Assembly (NCBI GenBank): GCA_003155705.1
Contig: PMEC01000223.1
Span: 1 to 14,941 of the forward strand
Direction: 5' to 3'
Source of the DNA: Bacteroidales bacterium
Lineage (GTDB): Bacteria > Bacteroidota > Bacteroidia > Bacteroidales > VadinHA17
DNA length: 14,941 nt
This document shows, one piece after another, positions 1-6,621 of the stretch. Numbering within the stretch: position 1 is the stretch's first letter; each line of letters starts with the position of its first letter. The translations under genes and the position numbers were made by a program. The notes beneath the pieces were generated by a model that ran no database searches, was not told the origin of the DNA, and saw only the letters and a list, made by a program, of their open reading frames with translations.

Positions 1-3000
1 GCGAAATCCGGATGTCCCTTGCCTCTCCTTTCAAGGTCCGCAAAATCTCCAAGAAAGGCTTCTTTAAATGTATTAATGCTTTGATCAACTGTAAATGGTT
101 TATCTTTCAATTTCAGGTACTCTTTTTCAGCTTCAGAATACATGTTATTATATATGTAGGACAGTGGAAGATTTGTATAAGAAAATAGGTTTGTACTGTC
201 TGCCTTAATCGCAATTTTTACTGCGATTAATGAATTTTTATATTGTTCTTTATAATCAAACAGAGAGAATGAAAGATTAGAACAAAGTAAAGAAATACGT
301 GATCTGTTTATTTCAGACGGAAATAGTTTAAGTAGCTTTTCACTAATCATAATAGCCTTTTCAGGGTATTCATATAATATAGTCGCACTATCTGTTCCAT
401 TGACATAAAAGGATAAAGCTAGAATTAAATCATCTATGTTTTTTGTCTCCGACATAATTTTGGAATACCTGTCAACCTCTTTATTTATTGATTCTCCAAA
501 AAACTGATTTTTCTGAATACATAATGCAATCAGACTTCTGGAAATTGGTCCATGCAATGTATCGAATGTCAAACCTTTTTGAAACAACTTTTCAGCTATT
601 TTCAAAGTGTATTTCTTTTCAGATATATCTACTTTTTTATCAATATTATTATAAAAATATCTGGCTGCCAGATACAGATCATTAGGATTATTTGATTTTA
701 AAATATCCTTAACAGAAAGTAGATCGAATTCGATTTTATTTGTGATACTTAAGTTATTATGGTTGTTAGACAAAATAAATGAATCCACTGGCTCTTTGAT
801 CCTGGTTCTGTGAATGCCAGAATTATCAGTATAGTAAAGAAACCTGTTCTCAGGAAAATAAATTGCCTGATTCCCATCTGAAGGAATCTTTTGGATTAAA
901 GCTCCATAAGTATTATAAAGTTTTACAGATTTTCCTTCATCAATCTGAAAAACAGATCCTCCGGAAAGAAATGAAATTTTCGGGTAATCCATTTCAGTCC
1001 TAATTACTTTTAAAAGTTTCCCTTCTCTTGTCCAAAGCCTTGCGGTTCTGTCATAAGAAACTGTAAGAACATATTTACCGTCTTCTGAAATATCTGCATT
1101 TTGGATATTTGAATTATGTCCTATATACTTATATAGCTGATTTCCTGCTGTATCCCATAAAATTGCTATTTTATTATAAGTTGAAAGAATATTCCTGTTG
1201 TCAACGGAGATTCTAATTTCTGGATAATATAAATTACCTATCGGAAATGTTCTTAACAAGTCCCCATTTGTGTTGAAGAGGCTGAAGAAGGTTGTAGGAC
1301 CATCATCAAAGCCATTTTCATTAAAGAACATTTTATTCCAGGAAATAATTAGGCTTTCATTTTTCGAAAAAGCTATCCGTCCTGGAATTTCAGTTAAGCC
1401 CTTTAAGTATAATAATGGTTTATTGTCCAAAACATTATAAATAGTTACTTCAGGTTTGGTCGGTGGTTTATAATTCTTTGGAAATCGTGATACAACATTT
1501 TGAGTTCCCGGAATCTTGTACCAGAATTTATTCCTATCATATATTAAAGCTTTTCTTTCGAACTTATCTCCTTCAAAGCTAATTAGATATCTATTGGTAT
1601 CCACATATTCGATTATATTATTCCCTCTAATTCCGTAAGATGAATTTTTACTTTCCTTTCTTAGAACTAATTCATTTTGAAGATTATTTGGAACAAAACC
1701 TAGAATTTCATTATTATTCAGGATTAGTAATTCTTTTGTACTTATGTTGTATTGGACACCAGAAGAGGCATTTTCAAGTTTTAATATAGATATTTCCTGT
1801 CCGTTTTTATCATATATTTTATATGCTTTATTATTACTGAAACACATTAAGTCAGCATTGGTCATGACATCAAACCTGGAAAACCCACTATTTTTGTCGT
1901 CCGAGATACATATGGATTTTAAACAGGTTCCATTTAGAGTGCAAATCCGAAAAGTATCGTCATCTGTTAAGAATGCCATTCTGTCTTTAGATAGATATTG
2001 AGCTGAAATGATACCTCCACTGCCGTGGAACTTCAGCGGTTTCTTGATCAATTGGTCTTTTGAAGGTATCCAGCAATATAGATCCATGGGTTCTATAAGA
2101 AAACGAATAGTGTCTGAGAAAAATCCTTGAATAAGAAATCCATTTGAATAAGATTCTTTTGTTTCAGCCACAGTTCCGTTTAGTGTCCATAATTTTATTT
2201 TCCCGCGTTCTGTTTTTGTATTAACAGCAGTTATAACTACATCTGAATCAGTTGAGAAAAATGCCTGTACAACATAAGTATCTTTAAAGAACACTTTTGA
2301 TTTAAGATTCCACAATTCGTCATAAACCCTTAAAGAGTCATCATATGTATAAACAAGGTATTTTTTTTCATTAGGTGAGATGTCAAAAGAAAAATTTAAA
2401 GGCAACTCGAAAGTAGTCCTCCTTAATATATTGCCTTGAGGATTTATTATCAATATTCTTCTATTTGAATTTACTGCAATATTCCCAGATTTTTGCAATA
2501 CTTTAAACCCCGATGCCACTAGTGACTTAGTAGGTAAAAATGTGTGATAGAACTCGTTATTGGAATATATATCAACAAGATTCTGAAAATTATTTTCAGA
2601 CGGGTCAAGTTTGCAGGCATATTCAGCGATTCTCAGAGCTTTAGTCGGATCGGTATTTACAATATCTTTTGAAAGGGCATTGTAGTAATTACCCCTTGCG
2701 ATAGTTTCCTGAGCTATGGAGGTTTTTCGTTCCAACAACGCCCAGATTGTGAAACCTGCGAAAAGAATAAGCAGAACAAAAGTTGCGGCGAAGAAGATCT
2801 CTCTTCTTTTTATTTTTACCTTTTCCAACTGATTCTTGCTCTGTGTTATCAGGCTCAATAACTCAGATGACAGATACAGTCTGCTTTCATAAGGTGCAAT
2901 ATAATCCAGATCATTGGCAGTAAGTAAAATATTACGTTTTTTCCAGTTATGCCATCCATCCTCAATGAACTGGCGAATCTCAAGTATATCTTTTTCAACA

Positions 3001-4103
3001 ACTGATATTTTTTCATATATTTTGGTAGCAAGGGAATCATGCCTGAGCTCATATCTTTCATGCTGGTCCTTGTCACGGAGGATACGAAGATTTACAAAGT
3101 TCTGTATCATTTCCAGCAGAACAGACTCTTTAATTGGTTTGCCCAGTGTCTGTGCATAATCCTTTACATCGTCAAGACTCATCTGCCTTTTTGTACCTTT
3201 TACCGATACAAATGATTTAAGAACTGCAAGTGCCGAATCGGGGTCATCGAGAAGGGATATCTGTTCATTGAGGAAGCTTCCCAGAAGATCGGAAACATCA
3301 CCAATCTTCTGAAGCTGGTCCAGCGTGAATGAAATAACCAGGTCTTCACTTTTTTTATCTCCCTGTTCTTCAGTTGCTAAACGATATATCTTGTCCAGAA
3401 AGACCTGAAGATATGTAAGTTCAATTTCAGGGCTATCGGGACTTAGGATTTTTATCAGAGCTTCTGAAAAACCTTCTTCGATATTGATATTGAAAACTTT
3501 ACATGGACCTATTATTGCTTGTGCAGCGTTATTGAGGTCCATGTTTTCGATACGGACCCTGTTGGAGAAAAATACCGGGATATGTCTTTCAAATTCGGTA
3601 ACATTTGCCATGTATTCCTCCCGCATGACAAAAATAAACCTGCATTGTATATCCGAATCAATAAGAGTTTTTATCACCCTGACAAACAATGATTTCTCCT
3701 CCTTGGATCCAAATATGAACAGCTCCTCAAACTGATCGAATATGAAAAAAATCGGTTTATAATGGTCGAGGTACAACGATTTCACATACTTTTTAAACTG
3801 AATCTCAGTGGCCGAATACTCTGATTTTGGAGTAAGAGAGGCAGCAACAATTGACGCATACATGCTTTCAAGTATGTTTTTGCCTCGCCGGATATTAAGC
3901 GGTAACCAGTCTTCATCCCTGAACTTGTTTGCCAGCCCGCAGTTGATAAGCGATGATTTACCTGTTCCGGAAACACCATACACCAGCATTATCTTGCTCC
4001 TGAAGACACGCCGGTATAATTCTTCTATCTCTTTTTCACGGCCAAAGAATATTTCACGGTCTTCTTTAGTGAAGCTGTCAAGAAATTTAAAGGGTGATTT
4101 CAT
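1..4103 (-). CDS. nSTAND1 NTPase with TM helix, WD40-like propeller and TPR tail (3' end cut)
   Basis: Probable signal-transducing STAND ATPase. At least 1367 residues lie in the window; I read every codon from 4103 to base 3 and found no stop. Order of parts: nSTAND1 domain, residues about 1-375, with FFGREKE (19-25), Walker A GVSGTGKS (43-50), Walker B FFIFDQFEELF (Asp123) and the winged-helix end RHDSLA (about 353-358). One hydrophobic helix follows at about 436-457, preceded by KVKIKRR, so the positive-inside rule puts the ATPase in the cytoplasm. Next comes a beta-rich propeller-like region (about 500-1110), with one clear WD40 repeat at about 995-1024 (DGKYVLTVSYDRTARLW). TPR-like helices end it (clearest 1282-1335), closing in GHPDFA, an ending I associate with complete proteins of this type, so little seems missing. 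The ATG fits the usual nSTAND1 N-terminus; no Shine-Dalgarno is visible. The fold assignment is firm; the signal sensed is unknown. Confidence 0.9.
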   Translation of the reverse strand, partial: MKSPFKFLDSFTKEDREIFFGREKEIEELYRRVFRSKIMLVYGVSGTGKSSLINCGLANKFRDEDWLPLNIRRGKNILESMYASIVAASLTPKSEYSATEIQFKKYVKSLYLDHYKPIFFIFDQFEELFIFGSKEEKSLFVRVIKTLIDSDIQCRFIFVMREEYMANVTEFERHIPVFFSNRVRIENMDLNNAAQAIIGPCKVFNINIEEGFSEALIKILSPDSPEIELTYLQVFLDKIYRLATEEQGDKKSEDLVISFTLDQLQKIGDVSDLLGSFLNEQISLLDDPDSALAVLKSFVSVKGTKRQMSLDDVKDYAQTLGKPIKESVLLEMIQNFVNLRILRDKDQHERYELRHDSLATKIYEKISVVEKDILEIRQFIEDGWHNWKKRNILLTANDLDYIAPYESRLYLSSELLSLITQSKNQLEKVKIKRREIFFAATFVLLILFAGFTIWALLERKTSIAQETIARGNYYNALSKDIVNTDPTKALRIAEYACKLDPSENNFQNLVDIYSNNEFYHTFLPTKSLVASGFKVLQKSGNIAVNSNRRILIINPQGNILRRTTFELPLNFSFDISPNEKKYLVYTYDDSLRVYDELWNLKSKVFFKDTYVVQAFFSTDSDVVITAVNTKTERGKIKLWTLNGTVAETKESYSNGFLIQGFFSDTIRFLIEPMDLYCWIPSKDQLIKKPLKFHGSGGIISAQYLSKDRMAFLTDDDTFRICTLNGTCLKSICISDDKNSGFSRFDVMTNADLMCFSNNKAYKIYDKNGQEISILKLENASSGVQYNISTKELLILNNNEILGFVPNNLQNELVLRKESKNSSYGIRGNNIIEYVDTNRYLISFEGDKFERKALIYDRNKFWYKIPGTQNVVSRFPKNYKPPTKPEVTIYNVLDNKPLLYLKGLTEIPGRIAFSKNESLIISWNKMFFNENGFDDGPTTFFSLFNTNGDLLRTFPIGNLYYPEIRISVDNRNILSTYNKIAILWDTAGNQLYKYIGHNSNIQNADISEDGKYVLTVSYDRTARLWTREGKLLKVIRTEMDYPKISFLSGGSVFQIDEGKSVKLYNTYGALIQKIPSDGNQAIYFPENRFLYYTDNSGIHRTRIKEPVDSFILSNNHNNLSITNKIEFDLLSVKDILKSNNPNDLYLAARYFYNNIDKKVDISEKKYTLKIAEKLFQKGLTFDTLHGPISRSLIALCIQKNQFFGESINKEVDRYSKIMSETKNIDDLILALSFYVNGTDSATILYEYPEKAIMISEKLLKLFPSEINRSRISLLCSNLSFSLFDYKEQYKNSLIAVKIAIKADSTNLFSYTNLPLSYIYNNMYSEAEKEYLKLKDKPFTVDQSINTFKEAFLGDFADLERRGKGHPDF

Positions 4104-4160
4104 GGTAAGATTATTAAAAGACAACTCAGATTTGATTAAAATAAATGAATGATTTACAGA
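4104..4160 (-). other. In-frame spacer between HEPN-like copy 2 and the STAND gene
   Basis: This 57-base gap is exactly 19 sense codons on the minus strand, in the same frame as both flanking genes. The only thing separating them into two proteins is the TAA at 4163-4161. I see no Shine-Dalgarno sequence before the ATG at 4103. The normal reading is two separate proteins from one mRNA. Confidence 0.6.
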
Positions 4161-5198
4161 TTATTGCTGTACTCCGAAAGTACTCATCATGTCCCAAAAC
4201 TGGGATACCAGGATTGGATAGTTGTGAAGACACCTGAGATCGCATTTTTCAGTCACTTCAGTTCCGATGTAATGAAGCTGATCATTTTGAAATTTAGTGT
4301 ACATGAAAATGTCTTCCTTAATATCAAATTTTTCTTTGTCGTCGATTACTTCGTGGCTGGTATCAATAATTAATGGAGACAAATTCAGATACTCATCAAG
4401 AGTCTTAAGCGATTTCATAAGTAAGACTGACTGGCTTTCAGCAAATTTTTGTTCTTCGAGTTCCTGCGCCTTAAAATCAGAATCAGAACTATTTAGCAGA
4501 TCAATTATATGGTTGAACTTAGCAGGCTGGTTTTTAGGATGAATTACCTTAATCTCTCTTATGGAAACCAACTTATATTTGCATAAAAATGCAATGCGTT
4601 CGAGAATATAGGCAAGTTTCTCTTCATATTCAACGCAGCGTTTTTCTATTTCCTGATGAGTAAGATTTATCTGGTAATGACCGATATCATTTCTCTCAGG
4701 AACCCAGAAATCCAGCGCTGCGTAGAATTTCTTGTCAAAATTTGTACCCATTTCAGGCATGAACCAGGCAATTGAATTTGACTGGACTAAGTTGCCAATG
4801 GTTCTGATAAGCCAGGTATAATTGCCCATAGTTAACACAAAAAGCCTGGAGCTAAATTCTTTGCCAAGATTTTCTGATATATCAATTTTCTTTTCTTTAT
4901 TTTCTTTCCATATCTGGCATATCATCACAAAACTAATGAACTGCATGCTGCGTTCAATAGTTTTGAATATCTGGTCGAGACGCAACCTGTCAAGCTGCCT
5001 CATGGATGCTGAGAACAGCCTTCTTAATTCAACGCCAATTGGCCAGGGAAAATTCTTTATTATGATATCACCAAGAAACCTGGCATCGAGTGTTTCATCT
5101 TCATCCTCATCACTTACAAGCATTTTTTGCAAGGATGGTTTGTACTTAAGCATTTCCTGAAATACCTGCTGAATGAGCAGTTCATTAATTGCGGCCAT
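4161..5198 (-). CDS. HEPN-like protein, second copy of a tandem pair
   Basis: A 345-residue protein, paralogous to the product of 5348-6385 at roughly 70% identity by eye. Seen: an all-helical N-terminal half with a short acidic patch (DEDEDE, 30-35), then FWVPERNDIGHYQ, in which R169-N170-x3-H174 matches the HEPN signature R-x4-6-H with the usual polar residue after Arg. A long helix follows (about 180-208), then a probably mixed alpha/beta C-terminal part (about 210-345) with LNLSPLIID and DIFMYTKF. No signal peptide or membrane helix, so it is probably cytoplasmic. Family knowledge: HEPN proteins are often metal-independent RNases or their inactive partners, frequent in toxin-antitoxin and defence loci. 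Inferred: this is an effector or adaptor of the STAND protein encoded 57 bases downstream, whose reading frame it shares. No catalytic proof, and no family name that I can give with certainty. Confidence 0.85.
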   Translation of the reverse strand: MAAINELLIQQVFQEMLKYKPSLQKMLVSDEDEDETLDARFLGDIIIKNFPWPIGVELRRLFSASMRQLDRLRLDQIFKTIERSMQFISFVMICQIWKENKEKKIDISENLGKEFSSRLFVLTMGNYTWLIRTIGNLVQSNSIAWFMPEMGTNFDKKFYAALDFWVPERNDIGHYQINLTHQEIEKRCVEYEEKLAYILERIAFLCKYKLVSIREIKVIHPKNQPAKFNHIIDLLNSSDSDFKAQELEEQKFAESQSVLLMKSLKTLDEYLNLSPLIIDTSHEVIDDKEKFDIKEDIFMYTKFQNDQLHYIGTEVTEKCDLRCLHNYPILVSQFWDMMSTFGVQQ

Positions 5199-5347
5199 TA
5201 TTTCAAAGATTAGATGATTGATATTATATATTCTGAACTTTGAACTCTAAACATTTAATTAATATTCGGAACCAGATACTGCATCCCCTGCACCTAGCAC
5301 CTCGCAATACTCAAATATAATGTTGCAAGATATTATTATTCATTTAT
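5199..5347. other. 149-base spacer between the paralogues, with degenerate heptads
   Basis: No gene is seen. It holds two short heptad runs: TGAACTT-TGAACTC-TAAACAT (5234-5254) and CCTGCAC-CTAGCAC-CTCGCAA (5287-5307), both resembling 7-base repeats common in intergenic DNA of Bacteroidota. A possible -7 box for the downstream paralogue lies at 5312-5319. Confidence 0.5.
5312..5319 (-). promoter_or_regulatory. Possible -7 box (TATATTTG) for HEPN-like copy 2
   Basis: Read on the minus strand this is TATATTTG, a full match to the Bacteroidota -7 consensus TAnnTTTG. It sits about 115 bases before the start at 5198. No TTTG-type -33 element is found at the usual distance, so it is weak evidence; the gene may simply be co-transcribed with the upstream copy. 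Confidence 0.2.
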
Positions 5348-6385
5348 TTATGATCCTGAGATCGTTGCCAGCATATCCTTGAACTGATCGACAAGATTCT
5401 GGTAATTATGCAGGCTCCTGAGATCACATTTCTCAGTCACTTCTGCCCCGATATACATCAGCTGATCACCACGGAACTTGGTGTACATGAATATATCCTT
5501 CTTAATATCAAACTTCTCCTTATCATCAATAACTTCCGAATTTGTATCAATAATAAGAGGGGAGAGATTCAAATATTCATCAAATGATTTAAGCGATTTC
5601 ATAAGCAGCACTGAATTGCTTTCAGCAAACTTGGTCTCTTCCAGTTCCTGTGCCTTAAACCCTGAATCTGAGCTGTTAAGAACATCAATAAGATGGTTGA
5701 ATCTGGCTTCCTGGTTCTTCGGATGAATGACTTTTATTTCACGGACCGACACCAGCTTGTACTTAGAGATAAATGCAATCTTTTCAAGTATGAAACTAAG
5801 CTTCTCCTCATATTCGACACAACGTCTTTCGATCTCTTCGTTTGTCAGATTGATCTGGTAATGTCCGATCTCATTCCTTTCCGGGACCCAGAAATCGAGG
5901 GCTGCATAAAACTTCTTGTCAAAATTTTCCCCCATCTCAGGCATAAACCACATGTTCCCTTTTTCCTGCATGAATGTTCCTATTGCCCTGATTAGCCAGG
6001 TAAAATTACCCATGCTGAGAACGAGAATCCTGTCCTGGAAATCTTTTCTGAAGTTTTCCGGGATCTCCAGTTTTTTCTCCTTCATATCTTTCCAGACCTG
6101 GCAGAGCATCACGAAACTAATGAATTGCATCGTCCTTTCAATAGTTTTGAATATCTGGTCAAGACGCATCCTGTCAAGCTGCCTTGTTGAAGCAGAGAAC
6201 AATCTACGTAACTCCACACCTATTGGCCATGGGAAGTTCCTGATTATCAGATCGCCGAGAAGACGCGGATCCCGAGATTCCTCTTCTTCCTCGTCATCTG
6301 CAATGAGCATTTTTTGCATCGAGGGTTTGAATTTCAGCATCTCCTGAAATACTTTCTGAATTAGAAGTTCGTTAGTGGCAGCCAT
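5348..6385 (-). CDS. HEPN-like protein, first copy of a tandem pair
   Basis: A 345-residue protein, same length and start (MAAxNELLIQ) as its downstream paralogue, which supports both start codons. It has an acidic run (DDEEEEE, 30-36), a helical region with conserved PWPIGVELRRLFSAS, and the motif FWVPERNEIGHYQ with R170-N171-x3-H175, the R-x4-H pattern of HEPN RNases. The C-terminal part (about 210-345) repeats LNLSPLIID and DIFMYTKF of the paralogue. No membrane segment. It is first in a same-strand set of three genes, 149 bases before the second copy, and is divergent from the hyf-like operon. By eye it is richer in G+C than copy two over much of its length, which could mean the copies have diverged for some time. 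Role inferred from context: RNase-type effector or regulator for the membrane STAND protein. An alternative is a purely structural HEPN-like fold. Confidence 0.85.
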   Translation of the reverse strand: MAATNELLIQKVFQEMLKFKPSMQKMLIADDEEEEESRDPRLLGDLIIRNFPWPIGVELRRLFSASTRQLDRMRLDQIFKTIERTMQFISFVMLCQVWKDMKEKKLEIPENFRKDFQDRILVLSMGNFTWLIRAIGTFMQEKGNMWFMPEMGENFDKKFYAALDFWVPERNEIGHYQINLTNEEIERRCVEYEEKLSFILEKIAFISKYKLVSVREIKVIHPKNQEARFNHLIDVLNSSDSGFKAQELEETKFAESNSVLLMKSLKSFDEYLNLSPLIIDTNSEVIDDKEKFDIKKDIFMYTKFRGDQLMYIGAEVTEKCDLRSLHNYQNLVDQFKDMLATISGS

Positions 6386-6431
6386 AAAAAATATCTAAAT
6401 TTTCTGTTAAAAGTACTTTATAATCAAAATC

Positions 6432-6443
6432 CTGAAATTTCAG
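6432..6443. repeat. 12-base perfect palindrome CTGAAATTTCAG
   Basis: It lies 46 bases upstream of the start at 6385, a place where an operator could be. Perfect 12-base palindromes are expected a few times by chance in a window of this size, so the functional reading is weak. Confidence 0.25.
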
Positions 6444-6504
6444 ATGGATAAGTTAATAACAATTAATAAGTAAAACAAAAATTTCTTCATGGCTTTATTA
6501 TGCT

Positions 6505-6525
6505 CAGGGCACAGGGCACAGGGCA
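6505..6525. repeat. Tandem heptad repeat (CAGGGCA) x3
   Basis: Three perfect head-to-tail copies of CAGGGCA, followed by a degraded fourth (CAGTGTT, 6526-6532). They stand out as G+C-rich in an AT-rich spacer. Similar 7-base intergenic microsatellites are familiar from Bacteroidota genomes. Confidence 0.85.
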
Positions 6526-6565
6526 CAGTGTTCAGATTAAGATAACCATATTATAATATTCCGAA

Positions 6566-6597
6566 TTTGCATGATCAATGGTTTTTAGCTAATTTCG
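6566..6597 (+). promoter_or_regulatory. Candidate Bacteroidota-type promoter for the hyf-like operon
   Basis: TTTG at 6566-6569 and TAATTTCG at 6590-6597 are 20 bases apart. They resemble the -33 TTTG and -7 TAnnTTTG elements, with one mismatch in the latter. The implied transcript start falls near 6603, leaving a leader of about 18 bases before the ATG at 6622, and would make the upstream GTG at 6604 leaderless. Pattern match only. Confidence 0.3.
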
Positions 6598-6621
6598 CCG
6601 ATTGTGTTTTTTTCTGGAAAG

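Larger units (their letters stand above)
6386..6603. other. Divergent intergenic region
   Basis: This separates the minus-strand HEPN/STAND cassette from the plus-strand complex-I-like operon, so both sets of promoters should lie here. It contains a 12-base perfect palindrome CTGAAATTTCAG (6432-6443), a CAGGGCA triplet repeat (6505-6525) and a candidate plus-strand promoter (6566-6597). I could not find a convincing promoter for the minus-strand side. Confidence 0.5.

Noticed and set aside
1..2700. Possible decay or frameshift of the STAND gene, as only short complete open frames are visible there
   Set aside because: I read the minus-strand frame codon by codon from 4103 to base 3 and found no stop. 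The gene merely runs off the window edge.
3808..4152. Open frame of 114 codons on the plus strand over the STAND N-terminus
   Set aside because: It is antisense to the Walker A region, whose minus-strand frame encodes a clear P-loop ATPase; the plus-strand product has no recognisable motif.
5916..6347. Open frame of 143 codons on the plus strand within the first HEPN-like gene
   Set aside because: Antisense shadow. The serine-rich stretch is just the reverse of the acidic Glu/Asp run, and the minus-strand frame is conserved in a paralogue.
6476..6483. AATTTTTG on the minus strand as -7 box of the first HEPN-like gene
   Set aside because: One mismatch to TAnnTTTG in very AT-rich DNA and no -33 partner at the right distance.
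6505..6532. CAGGGCA repeats as a small CRISPR array
   Set aside because: Repeats are 7 bases long and directly adjacent with no spacers; no cas genes are nearby.
6604..6621. GTG at 6604 as start of hyfB
   Set aside because: It adds only MFFSGK before the first membrane helix and would coincide with the predicted transcript start. The ATG at 6622 fits better, though GTG cannot be excluded.
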